This document shows positions 1-8,884 of a stretch of 12,432 nucleotides of DNA, piece after piece. The first letter of the stretch is position 1, and each line of letters begins with the position of its first letter. The position numbers were made by a program, and so were the translations under genes. The notes beneath the pieces are model-generated. The model saw nothing but the letters and a program-made list of their open reading frames with translations, made no database searches and was not told the origin of the DNA. Source of the DNA: Echinococcus granulosus (Eukaryota; Platyhelminthes; Cestoda; Cyclophyllidea; Taeniidae); assembly GCF_000524195.1 (NCBI RefSeq), contig NW_020170392.1, positions 1,111,012 to 1,123,443 on the forward strand. The letters run 5' to 3'.

Positions 1-980
1 CGTCTTGGGCCTATCTTCAAACGATCCAATATGTCACCATTCAGAACACTTCTCTAGTGCAGGAATTTCTACTCTGCAGCACAAAATAAGAGTGGTGTCT
101 TTAGTTTTTGATAGTAGAACTTAATTGCAAATGATGTGGAGAGGTAGATAACTAGTAACTAGATCTACAATGCCTTTCAGGAAAGAAAATGCCATTCGGG
201 AGCTTTTGTAAAGTCACTTAATCAAGAGGAATGGGCTATGGGATGGTCCTACCCGGCGAGTAGAAGGGTCGATGATACGGGTTTGTGCACAAAATCATGC
301 AGGCGGTGTTAGTAAAGCCCATTACACTAATAGGCCTTCGATACCAAACAAACTCTTTCGCTTTTTTTGTGAATACTCAAATTTCTCCAACAGTGGCATA
401 CATTTCTCCATCACGGAGGCGATATGACATTAAACCGAAGGCCGAACTATACAAATTGAAAATTTTTTTACTACTTAAACCTAGATAAGTTGAGTTGATG
501 GCGTACAGTAATTCTCAAGCTTATTTTCACATTTTCTGTTGCTAATGTTTCTGTCTTCTTTCGAAACACCGTTTTGTTGCATTCTAAAGTGGTCGTTTTT
601 TATCCCACTCCCATATTCATTCCTAATTTTGATTCGCAAACAAAAAATAAGCCTCCATCCTTCGCATACTTGCATATTCGGAGTGGCCATCCACCTGTTG
701 TTTATATTGCACGCTGTAAATTTACCAATGACTATGGAATACGGCGCCCTTTAAAAGGCCAATTGCATTAAAGAAGAACTGATTAGGAAGATGGTCCTAC
801 AAGCTGACTAAACTACCTACTGACCATAATTGCTAAGTCAATCGTTTTCCTGATATGAAGAAGAGAAATATCATGCTCTTAAACTCGGATGCAAATTATT
901 GCTTCTAGGGCCATATGTTAAGCATTTCTAGAAGTTTAGATTCTACTCGTTAAGGTCTACCTCATTCCACGAGTGATCAT
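1..980. other. AT-rich stretch, no confident gene
   Basis: I see no gene I can name here. Short open frames occur in all six frames, none longer than about 70 codons, and they overlap each other on both strands (for example 481-690 minus and 539-754 plus), as unconstrained DNA does. From the left edge one plus frame is open from base 2 to a TAA at 122-124 (40 codons). It could be the tail of an exon that began outside the window, but nothing beyond openness supports that. The one exon-like segment, 181-311, is listed separately. Confidence 0.5.
181..311 (+). other. weak candidate internal exon
   Basis: A plus frame that is in phase at 181 stays open for 43 codons and then meets TAG at 310-312. 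It follows a TTTCAG acceptor-like site ending at 180. A donor-like GTAAAG begins at 312, so splicing there would split the stop codon. The peptide is mixed and fairly cysteine-rich (CTKSCRRC near the end) and I recognise no domain. A phase-compatible partner could start at 1761, after a TTCAG, and run to a GTAAAT donor at 1887. This rests only on splice-like hexamers and an open frame, both common by chance at this base composition. It is probably not real unless transcripts support it. Confidence 0.1.
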
Positions 981-1328
981 TTTGCAGATTTTAATATTAA
1001 AGGCATGCTAAAAGCAAAGTTGTTACAGCAACTCCTCTGAATTGAGCCTTCAAAGACTCAGTCATTTGTAGTTGAGGCCCTTCTTCAGCAGGACTCGGGT
1101 TCCGTAACCGTTCATGATTTTAGGATTGCTGATGATTTGGGTCGGTCGCCAGTGTAGCTCCAGGATTCGTCACCGAAGACACAACAAGGCATAGTGGAAG
1201 AGGAGGGAGATTTGTCATTCGTGCACAGAGCGAACGAGAAGCCATGGGCACAGACAGGAGGCCATACTGCCAAGACAACAACTAAGCCGGCCCAAAGTGA
1301 TGAGCAGGCCTATTTAAATATATTTTAA
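980..1328. other. GC-richer block with broken reading frames, possible old transposon
   Basis: This block is more GC-rich than its flanks, most clearly from 1080 to 1300. After a TTTTGCAG ending at 987, one plus frame runs to a TAA at 1326-1328 with only two stops inside, TGA at 1038-1040 and TAG at 1155-1157; the last part is 56 codons. The minus strand is also open: one frame ending at a TGA on 1112-1114 extends about 60 codons, with a hydrophobic start but no nearby ATG. Openness on both strands over the same bases argues that neither is proven coding. The likeliest reading is a decayed transposable-element or other repeat fragment, but I cannot name the family. A broken exon of a host gene is the alternative. 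Confidence 0.25.
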
Positions 1329-2540
1329 AACGAATGTTGGTATAGCTTTAGCTAGTAACTGGTCAACAAAATTGCACGAGTTCTAAGTTAGCAAGTTTAT
1401 GGACGAGACTGGTAGACCAAAAGTTTGACTTTTACAATTTGAGTGTTTTCAGATGCTACAAAGTATTCACATATATTCTTATGGTTCGCCTTCTTTTCTT
1501 TTGAAAGGTATTGTTTACCTCATTGAGTTTTGAGTTATTTAATGCCACTACCAAATTCATCTCGTTATTCACCTTCATACGTCAAATGCGTCAAACCGTA
1601 ATACATCAAATTTATGGTTTTAAGCTACTGACCAGACCTTTTTCCGGATTTTACTGCAGCCTTTATTTGCACGGAACTCGTCTAATCTTCACGAACTTCT
1701 TCATATATATCGTGAGTACTGACAATGTGTAGATTCCCGGCACCAGATAAATGAATTCAGTGCTGAAATTATTCCGTTTAAACTTCACCGTGACGATGCA
1801 GTTGATAAATTGAGGATTTTGCATCAACACTCATTGATGATTAAGAGAAAGCATTCTATTAGAGACTGTGGAAGCCGTCAAGGAGGGTAAATAGGAACTC
1901 ACGTACCATTGTTTTTAATTTCTATAGCAAACAGAATGACTATTGCAGACTAATGATTTTAAACCGAACGTTGCAAAGAAAACTTTAACATTGACCTATT
2001 AAACAAATGCAGTGGTCGGATGCAACGGATAATGGTTCACTTGACTCTGGAAAACTGAAAGGATACCTGGGAGAACTTGATGAATCATTGGTGTATTGAG
2101 TGGATCGGATCCGGTAGTTTCATATGGCTATTGGTTCTTTGTGGTGGCAGCATTTGATTGCTGCTAACAAAAGGGTTTTTAGAGTCCTAAATTTTGAAAA
2201 TTTGTGGTTAAAGAAAGGTCCTTTTTTATCGCTCCAGATACATCTCCGGATTTACAATGAGCCAAAAAAATGTCTTTTTCTTTGGTCAAAACGTTTTCAA
2301 AAATTCGTTCAGTTATGAGCACTTTGGTCGCTCAGGCAACCTCATCACTAGATCTTTTCCATCTTACTGAAATCGATTGTTGCATTACCAAAAAGAGACA
2401 ATCCACTTTCTTCCTACATGCATCAATTCAAAGCTATTTGCTCAACCCCTTTTACAATATTTCTACTAAAAATGTCTCGCTAGCGGATTTCCAAAGAGTG
2501 TATTGTAATACTTGGCTTATTGGATCAACCCTCTGTTTCG
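1329..2540. other. AT-rich stretch, no confident gene
   Basis: No gene or repeat is convincing here. Two plus-strand stretches read like protein to the eye: 1723-1887 (open, ends at a GTAAAT donor-like site) and 2007-2096 (30 codons to a TGA, with several acidic residues). Joined directly, using the best nearby AG and GT sites, their phases do not match. Longer frames at 1511-1732, 2124-2318 and 2270-2557 give hydrophobic, low-diversity translations typical of AT-rich noncoding DNA. Confidence 0.5.
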
Positions 2541-2660
2541 GTTTTGTAGGCACTTAAGGCCCCGCCTTTTCACCTCTGCTGGGCGGCTCGGCTTTCTTCT
2601 GCACTTCACCAATACACATTCTGTCCGGGTATTACGCTTACCTTCGTCTCTAATAATGGT
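2541..2660 (+). repeat. dispersed repeat family, copy A (internally deleted)
   Basis: This copy aligns with 3276-3452 and with the reverse complement of 8707-8884. It shares the leading GTTTTG followed by GGCACTTAAGG, the block CAATACACATTCTG at about 2610-2624, and a tail ATTACGC...TTCGTCT that matches ATTATGC...TTGGTCT in the minus-strand copy. Relative to those two it lacks about 20-25 bases in the middle, where the others have ATGGCC...GGACC. I judge the identity by eye as moderate, so the copies are old. GGTTCGAGGC near 2658 resembles a pol III B box, but the flanks do not fold as a tRNA T-arm, so I do not call a promoter. The family is unrecognised; a SINE or other short nonautonomous element is plausible. 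Confidence 0.6.
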
Positions 2661-2729
2661 TCGAGGCGAGACATTTGTGGTGATGGAGAGCGAATGCGAT
2701 CCAAAAAAACATCTGCCCTGATTTGTATT

Positions 2730-3265
2730 GCTGAACCCATATGCTACGGGTGGGAGGATCTGTGATGACCCTTAACACAGGGGCTGAAGATGACGCCTAC
2801 CCTCGGCAAGTACCCCAGTTTCGTGTTCTGCAGAAATGCTACTGACAACCGAAGCGAAGCTAGCCGTAATTACCTGGAAAAGTTCGTAAGGGAGCTGACT
2901 ACAGTACCTGCGTGAAGGTCCTACCTAGGCGAATGCGCAGTACCTTATTCACCTCTCCCCACGAGACTATTTCAAGCCCCGTCCTTCATCAAAGGACTTT
3001 CCTTTAAGGTCAGTATTCATTTGACCAGCGATGGACATACATGATAGCCGCTATATTTCCCTTCCCCAATAAAGTTTGCCGAACAAGAGGATACTTCTCA
3101 TCCGGTAGAACTGCCAAGAGGGATTAGTGACGTCGTCAGATATCTTCTTTATCGCACGCGAATTCGATGACTGACACGATTGGCTTGTGAATATTTTTTT
3201 ACAGCATCGACTATGTTGTGATAGCCGGGGCGGGAAGATGATCAAAAGGAACGCCAAACGACGCT
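2730..3265 (-). other. GC-richer block, probable transposon remnant with gag-like peptide
   Basis: This block lies between repeat copies A and B and is clearly richer in G and C than the AT background. On the minus strand a 37-codon frame (3013-3123, bounded by stops at both ends) contains LPDEKYPLVRQTLL, whose pattern of LP, acidic residues, V-R and a hydrophobic tail recalls the capsid part of retrotransposon gag proteins. Just upstream a different minus frame (3051-3257) reads KKISDDVTN, which would lead into it if one frameshift is assumed. Further minus-strand sequence down to about 2790 is interrupted by several stops. The plus strand has an ATG frame of 41 codons at 2790-2912 with its own stops beyond. 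No reverse transcriptase motif, LTR pair or primer-binding site is seen. The gag likeness is my inference from a short motif. Confidence 0.25.
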
Positions 3266-3275
3266 TAAAACAGGG

Positions 3276-3452
3276 TGTTTAACATATCGTTTTGGTTTTG
3301 CGGTCACTTAAGGCTCCGGATTGTACTTCCACTGGTCGGCATGGCCTCCAGACCATGCCAATAGACCTCAGTCCTTCTCTACGGTAGCAATACATATTCT
3401 GCTCTAGTTACTTCTTTAATTTCTTTTTCAGAAAAGTCTCAAAGTGCTACAC
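3276..3452 (+). repeat. dispersed repeat family, copy B (near full length)
   Basis: This is the best plus-strand copy of the family. It matches the reverse complement of 8707-8884 over nearly the same length (177 against 178 bases). The shared blocks come in order: TGTTTAA, then CGTTTTGGTTTT (12 identical bases), GGTTCCG/GGCTCCG, TTCC with ATGGCC, CAATACATATTCTG (14 identical bases), and TTCAG with AAAGT then GTGC near the end. Inside it GGCATGG (3338-3344) and CCATGCC (3353-3359) form a perfect 7-bp stem with an 8-base loop. I see no terminal inverted repeats, target-site duplications or A-tail, so the element class stays open. Its boundaries are where the alignment by eye fades. Confidence 0.7.
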
Positions 3453-3643
3453 CAATTCTCCTACAGCGGTTTTGTATAGCTCTGACCGTGTCTCTTAAAT
3501 AGTCAACATTTTACTAAAATTTATTTATTTCTCAGAACAGTGGTTTAATTTTCTCTCTGTTTAGTAAAATTTCGATTTTCAGTTTTAATAAATTCTAAGT
3601 TGATGTTTTATTACAGGTTTTAAGAGCTCATTATCCTTGAAAC
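3453..3643. other. AT-rich spacer
   Basis: A T- and A-rich spacer with no gene. TTTTACTAAA (3509-3518) and TTTAGTAAAA (3560-3569) are perfect inverted 10-mers 41 bases apart, but in such AT-rich DNA this can arise by chance. Confidence 0.5.
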
Positions 3644-3701
3644 CGTGAGGTCCAGAGCTGAATTGGGGCTGCAAGGTCAACCTCCACGTTATGGAACATG
3701 A
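3644..3701 (+). repeat. possible short fragment of the same repeat family
   Basis: The stretch shares CCTCCACGTTAT (12 identical bases) and a following ACATG with copy D at 4628-4646, with looser similarity just before it (CTGCAAGG against CTGGCAATG). It may be a fragment of the dispersed family or of a subgroup represented by copy D. The match is short, and a 12-base identity alone can occur by chance in a window this long. Confidence 0.25.
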
Positions 3702-4578
3702 GATCACCGGAATTTTTTGCGGATGACTTCATACAAAGGAGTTTGTACTAGGGTGCAGTCTTTTTTTACAACAGCAATCGCCCCTTCTAACAGGCTTCAA
3801 AGCAGAGAAAAGGATAAAGGTGCCATATTCAGCTTTTCCATGATCCAAAGCATGGCCATTTCCGCCATCGAATGGTTTGATTGTTGTTGCCTCTTCATGA
3901 GTCGGTGGTGGGTGAGCTATCTCGATCTTGGCCCACTAAAGCTATGCCAGGGATAGTTTTAAAAATAAAGATAAGTTATATTTGTGAATTCGAGGTTCAC
4001 AAATTTTGCGTCAGAAAGGCATTTTGAGTCCCATTTTTACTTCGAAGATAATTTCGCGCTGAACTGGTCAAATAAAAGAAGATACCAAAAAAACTGTTTA
4101 TTCTATTTATTTTCTTCACCAAAGTACCTTTCTCTAGTTGTAAATACTCTTCAAAACTGTGTAAACACATGTTAAGAGAATTTGCAGTCGTTTGTGGTAA
4201 ATTGACGTGCTCTCCAAGGGACAGATAATAATACTGCATTAACCTAGTAATTACTGGTTTAATTGAGCGCAATTTACCTCCAAAAATTATAACAAACCAC
4301 CTCTGTGCGAAAGAGTCAAAAAGTCCAAGAGTTTTTTTTAAGCTGCGCACTTGACATTTTCCACTTTTGCACTTTTAACATCTGCCAACAGTCCTCGGGC
4401 CAAAATGAGACTACTCGTTCATATGACCTCAAGGGCAGGCCACTTTGTGGTTTGCCATGCATCTAGAAGTCATGCATGCATTTGAGTCTCTTGGAGTACA
4501 AAAAATTCATGGGGACACCGCCAACTACTGCGAGTCGAATTATGCTAGATCAAATTTTTCCAACGTGTGCTAACACGG
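3702..4578. other. AT-rich stretch, no confident gene
   Basis: Nothing here is supported as a gene. The longest frame is on the minus strand (3997-4350, 117 codons). It starts at a GTG rather than an ATG and shows no domain I recognise; its length is within what chance gives. A plus frame at 3717-3956 overlaps a minus-strand open stretch over the same bases. Around 4456-4482 several ATGCAT words cluster, without wider repeat structure. Confidence 0.5.
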
Positions 4579-4656
4579 GTCGCTTAGGGCTCAGCCAGGT
4601 GGCCCGGCCTCCTGGCAATGCCAGTAGCCTCCACGTTATAATACATGTATTTATAG
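4579..4656 (+). repeat. dispersed repeat family, copy D (core fragment)
   Basis: This fragment aligns with the core of copy B: CGCTTAGGGCTC against CACTTAAGGCTC, GGTGGCCCGGCCTCC against GGTCGGCATGGCCTCC, CAATGCCAGTAGCCTCCA against CCATGCCAATAGACCTCA, and AATACATGTATT against AATACATATTCT. Both ends of the longer copies are missing or unrecognisable. It can form a hairpin, GCCAGG (4594-4599) with CCTGGC (4611-4616) around an 11-base loop that itself contains GGCC-C-GGCC. The 73-codon frame across it (4476-4697) is best explained as an accidental reading of the repeat. Confidence 0.5.
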
Positions 4657-5749
4657 CAGTAGGAAACTCGGAGACGATACTGTCTTTCGTTCCTTAAGTT
4701 ACAAAAATTCCTTCCAATCGTTTCAACAAAGCGACAATTTTAAAAGCCCCACAAAAATTGGTGAATATTTTGCTTTATTATGAATGTGAACCCAGTAGTT
4801 TTGCATTACTCATTCGACAGTTCTCTCCGTCGTTATCTAGTCCGTCCCAGTACAAGACATGCGTGTGCAGCTCGCCAGTGTGCCGTCTTCGGTGGCATCG
4901 TGGCATCGATTTGCCGTCTTGTCATGTGATGTCAAGTGGTGTTTTGGTTAAAATAGCAGACCAGTTCTTACAACTTAGCATAAAAAACATGCAGTTTTGG
5001 ATCGGAAGATTTGTTTTCTTAAAAGTTTTACTCCTAGGCAGAAATACCTACACCCTGGTTAATGGCACAATGCAAGAATTGTTGACACAGCCGGAGAGGA
5101 AACGAAAGTAACGTTTGAGTGTAATGAAGTTGAACTTCAGTGAAATTTCTAAAAGAAACAATTGTTATTCAAGCTTGCTATGACCCAATAAGAGTATTTC
5201 CTTAATTTTTTCCTTATTTTAACTAAATGGGTGCTTTATACCTCAAATACACCCCTGGTTTCTATCCGGATGGTGAGCTAAAGTGATGGAATATTAAGTT
5301 GGCTGTGTTTAAAAGATCCAACAAATCAGATAATTTTAGTCAAGAAAACTACTGCTTGCGATAAGTCAAAACATTTGCAGGAGGATTTTTACGGTCTAAT
5401 AATCGAGGACCAGTGGGCAATTTAACCAAAAGGTTGGCTCATGCTTTGGCAAATATACGCATCTAACACGAGAAAAATATTCCCATAGTAAGGAAAGGCG
5501 GTAGGTTGGAACTGATTTTATAATGTGTATTGTTCTAGTCCTTTCCAAAAATTTTAGCAGATTAAGCACTTTAAGAGTATTAGATCTGCATTTCGCAATT
5601 TCACAAAGCCTCTCTTGCGTTGGTAGACGATGGCCTTAGCCGAAAGATCCCCCTTGGAGCCACAGATACATGAAGACATAATTAGCTAGCGCACAAACCT
5701 ACAGATATCGGGACTACACACTTTTACCGCATCAATCCATTTCCTCTTG
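4657..5749. other. stretch without a confident gene; local direct repeats near 4881-4920
   Basis: A 117-codon plus frame at 4758-5111 begins at TTG, not ATG, and has no recognisable domain. The minus strand is also widely open between about 4770 and 4930. Near 4881-4920 a 9-base word TGCCGTCTT occurs twice, enclosing a perfect tandem pair of the 8-mer TGGCATCG (4893-4908). From about 5110 to 5620 the sequence is AT-rich and empty. At 5631 an ATG frame of 19 codons ends at TAG and then continues open into the next block, which suggests decay or chance. Confidence 0.45.
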
Positions 5750-6065
5750 CAGAGGGGTGGCCAGAAATACCAAGGAGAACCAAACGAGACGCAATTTGGG
5801 ACTGGACGGCTCGGCTTCATCGACTTCCAAGTGCCATCTCATCCATAAATACTAACCTATCCTACCTAATTAATCAAATGTCTTGCATCCTCGTAACAAA
5901 GCCACGTTTGGGCGAACATCCCCCACCCGCATTCGAACTCGATGAGGTAATTTGATAGCTGCATAACTCAGCTGCAACAAGCAAATAGGTACAGCCACTT
6001 CCCAATCCCATTCGCCCATGCTCATACAGTATGCACACCTCGGAGACTGTAAGTAAAATGTAGCT
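5750..6065. other. GC-richer block, probable repeat or transposon remnant
   Basis: The block begins next to a strong acceptor-like sequence (TTTCCTCTTGCAG, ending 5752). All three plus frames are open after it: 31 codons to 5848, 33 codons to 5855, and 66 codons to 5955. The middle frame gives the most protein-like peptide, but I cannot identify it. The minus strand is open across 5874-6134 as well (86 codons, glycine- and serine-rich). TTCGAA with flanks resembling a pol III B box lies at about 5929-5939 on the minus strand; TTCGAA is palindromic and the arms do not pair as in a tRNA, so a tRNA-derived origin is only a possibility. The end (6028-6048) resembles 7551-7567. Confidence 0.25.
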
Positions 6066-7469
6066 CCAGACCATGATACATGGTGAAAAATACGATAGAT
6101 TATAAGTACCCCCTCCCCCTGATCCTCCTTCCATTAACAGTTACAGAAGAGTGTTTAAAAGGCCACATGTTCGTTGGCAAATCAGTTAGTATTGACGAGA
6201 GAAACACGTTGTTAACGGACTTAATCATTACGAGGTTGGTGAATGATCGGCTGGGCAGGTTTTGATGCCTTGCAAATACGCGGAAGTGGTTTCTGTTGGC
6301 TGTAAACGACGCTCTGATCATGGAATCCCAACTCCTCCCGAGTTTCAAAATCGTGCTTTGGTGGAACTATTATTCTGAAAAGAGTCAATTACTGGAAATG
6401 AAGAAGCTACTCTGAGTTGTATTCGTGGGCTTGTTTCAAGTACTCCGACCTTGACAGCTGTTTCTCAACAGTATCTCTATGTTTTTGAGCAATGCGCATG
6501 TTACCCACCTTGGCTTCAAGAAAACTGTTTCAGAATATTTTTGACATACTTGCTGGAGGATTTGATATGGCCAAACCCGCACCAGTCTCCTGATCAGCCA
6601 TGCTGAAGCAAAGACAATTTCAAAATACGATGAGGTAGGAACGTGTGTTCAATTGGTCTTTTACAACAAATTTTGTGAAATGTTTGTTAAGAAAGTTGGC
6701 GAAGATTTGCCCCTAACTTTTTAAATTGTCTGGTAAATCATGTAAATTTTACTTATATTGAATAAGTTTATTAGTGATACAGTAGCGTGGTAAAAATGAA
6801 CACACGAGTCTTTGACATTTTAATTCTCCGTGAATCAACATTCAAACGTTCAAAAGGTAAAAAATTAATTTTTTTAAATTTTACTGAGTTTAGAGGCAAT
6901 ATATCGGGTTATATGATGGATGCCTTTGGTTTATATAGTTTTCTTTAAGTACCCAGTTTTTCCCTATTGGCATTCCAGTAACTAAAAAATAAAGCTGAAT
7001 TACTCAGACAACAAGTATTTTGGATGTTTTATCGCATATCTAACATAAATAAATTTTGGTCAGCTTCCGGCAATCACATTGCTCTTTGAATTACCATTTG
7101 TGCAGGTGAAAATATCTCACAATCATTTACCCATTCATCTACTTTTCACTTATGTTTCTCACCTAATTACGCCTTCAAATCTTGTTATTTCGTCCTTTAA
7201 ATCCGTTGCAGTCTCTGATGTTCTGGTTTTATTAAGTTCATGATATCTTCACTAAAACTTTACCGAAATAAGTTAATCTTTTGGAGCACGAATATTGCCC
7301 TCGTACTTGCCCTTTGTATTACTTGCTAAAATTGGAATTACATATCCAGATCGAATTACAGAGTAATTATTCCAAACCCGCATTATGTATCGTTTGAAAC
7401 GAGCGCCATGAGGCTATGCGTACCCATTTCAATGTACTTTTGGCTCTACTCGTCGGCCTCTGTTTGTAG
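6066..7469. other. long AT-rich stretch, nothing recognised
   Basis: I find no gene, RNA or repeat here. The opposed frames 6080-6265 (plus) and 6100-6348 (minus) shadow each other. From about 6700 to 7400 the sequence is strongly AT-rich, with AATAAA-like words and frequent stops in every frame. Confidence 0.55.
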
Positions 7470-7475
7470 TGCGAA

Positions 7476-7506
7476 CTTTCCTCTCCCCCTCCCCCCCCAC
7501 TCTCCT
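7476..7506. repeat. pyrimidine (C-rich) tract
   Basis: An uninterrupted run of 23 pyrimidines (7476-7498), including eight consecutive Cs at 7491-7498, is followed after one A by another seven pyrimidines. The minus strand is correspondingly G-rich, with G8 and G5 runs separated by a single A, and could form a G-quadruplex or triplex. The flanks to about 7567 weakly resemble 5910-6050, including GTGCACACCTC near 7552 against ATGCACACCTC near 6031, so this may be the low-complexity part of a degenerate repeat copy. Confidence 0.6.
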
Positions 7507-7567
7507 ATCTTTGTTACACTTGTGACAATGCTGCCATTGGCAGGACATAATGTGCACACCTCTGACT

Positions 7568-8706
7568 GAATGCTAACTGTTATTAGTGGTTTCACAAGTA
7601 TGAATGAAATCAAAATTTTGACCATTTGTTTTTGCTTAAGCATGCTTAAAATCTAACTAACCTTTCAACCTTAATGAGTTGGTGATTTACATGCCGATAT
7701 CCCATAAGGGAAGCAGTTAGGTCTAATAAGTTATGTCTATTGTTCGCTCTAAGTCATCTCCTTTCCTCAAATTATTCTCATGAGTAAGCAGCGTGCGGTA
7801 TAATGAATGCCAAATTCACAATTATTCCTCCTTCGGTGGTAGGGCAGAAACGGAAAGGGAATGTGTGATATAACAATTTTATGCCTGAGCTCCTTTAGTG
7901 TGCCTCTCCCGGTGTGAGAAGTGTTGGATTTTAAGAACACGCAGCTGTATGGCAACAACTAGGTCGACAAGTAGATAAAGATCTGCAATTTGCCACTTTC
8001 GGTTTGAATAGATTGTATTTCTGTTGTCTGTCCAATGTCTTTAAGCGATTAACACTAGGATCCAGTCCTACCTCATGGCCTCGCCTCGTGTTAGTCGAAT
8101 CCTGGGGAAACAGTTGAGTTGGGAAACAGTGGATTATGAGTTAAGTTGTGCTAGTTAAATTGCACTGACAAGCAGATTACTATGAACCCTTGATATTTTA
8201 GAAGTAAAAGGGAAACATTGGAGTGGTGAGGGGAAAATAGGATTTCCTACTGATTCGCATTTTCCACTTTTTTGGACTCTAGTGTGAGTGACATGGAGGT
8301 TCAGTGTTGTCAAGTGTTTACATGAATATAGGAAAGAATCCGGATGTACACTGAAGTTTTTTTTGCCTAAAAAGGGCAAAGTTCAGGGTGATGGATAATG
8401 CTTCCGCCACAAATTAGCCTACCATCGAAAAACTGAGTTCCAGTAGGAACCAGCCGTGTCATCACCATAATTGCATCGTCAATGTTGTAGACAAAAACTG
8501 CCACAGGTTACTTGTTTAATCACTTATAACGCGAAGTTTTTTGGTATACATCTTCAACGCCTTTTAACGAAATGCGAGGACTGTTTTGGGAATTATTTAT
8601 TAATGAATATTTAAATAAAATTTCATGGTACTTTCTAACTACAATTCCTGTAAATGCATTCATCTGCCACCATTTTTAAAATGTGACCAAGTGATTATGG
8701 GCTCAT
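7568..8706. other. stretch without a confident gene; small tandem duplication at 8104-8133
   Basis: No gene is recognised. A 10-base word GGGAAACAGT occurs at 8105-8114 and 8121-8130, a 16-base-period tandem duplication with matching flanks. Minus frames at 7767-7958 and 8155-8379 are short and carry no identifiable domain. From 8520 to 8680 the sequence is AT-rich and empty. Confidence 0.5.
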
Positions 8707-8884
8707 GTGCGGCACCCTAGGACTTTCCTGAAGACCAAAAGAGGCATAATACTTGGGCAGAATATGTATTGTCGGCCTACAGAAGGGTTAGGTGCCACTG
8801 CCACGGTCCGAAGGCCATTCCGCTTAGCGGAAGTGCCAAGGCGGAACCTTCAGCGCCTGTAAAACCAAAACGAGGAATTAAACA
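8707..8884 (-). repeat. dispersed repeat family, copy C (near full length, inverted)
   Basis: Read on the minus strand, this copy aligns along its length with copy B at 3276-3452 and more partially with copies A and D. It keeps TGTTTAA, CGTTTTGGTTTT, AAGGTTCCG, the GGCCTTCGGACC region, CAATACATATTCTG and the TTCAGGAAAGT tail. It carries a perfect hairpin: TTCCGC (8818-8823) and GCGGAA (8827-8832) around a TTA loop. It also retains about 20 bases that copy A has lost. Its opposite orientation to A, B and D argues for dispersal by transposition rather than tandem duplication. There is no open frame of note and no clear terminal repeat or tail. With copy B it defines an element of about 178 bases. 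Confidence 0.7.

Noticed and set aside
1131..1137. CTGATGA, also at 11499-11505, as a hammerhead ribozyme core
   Set aside because: No following stem II with GAAA and no closing stems are present at either place.
2007..2099. Acidic, protein-like 30-codon stretch
   Set aside because: Too short. Its phase does not join to the neighbouring open segment at 1723-1887 through the best splice sites, and stretches this long are common by chance.
2655..2666. GGTTCGAGGC as a tRNA T-arm
   Set aside because: The flanking five bases on each side do not pair, and no tRNA cloverleaf can be drawn upstream.
2789..3311. A single plus frame spanning the GC-rich block with protein-like pieces
   Set aside because: It carries about six in-frame stops in some 170 codons, roughly what random sequence would give.
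3509..3569. 10-bp inverted repeat TTTTACTAAA / TTTAGTAAAA
   Set aside because: In AT-rich DNA an inverted pair of this length within 60 bases is expected about once by chance in such a window.
3997..4350. 117-codon minus-strand frame
   Set aside because: It opens at GTG, lies in AT-rich sequence, shows no domain, and its length is within chance for this window.
4758..5111. 117-codon plus-strand frame
   Set aside because: It starts at TTG, is overlapped by open minus-strand sequence with short internal repeats, and has no recognisable domain.
8050..8110. TAACAC...GTGTTA and AGGAT...ATCCT as a stem-loop
   Set aside because: The two pairings cross rather than nest, and each is too short to support a structure.
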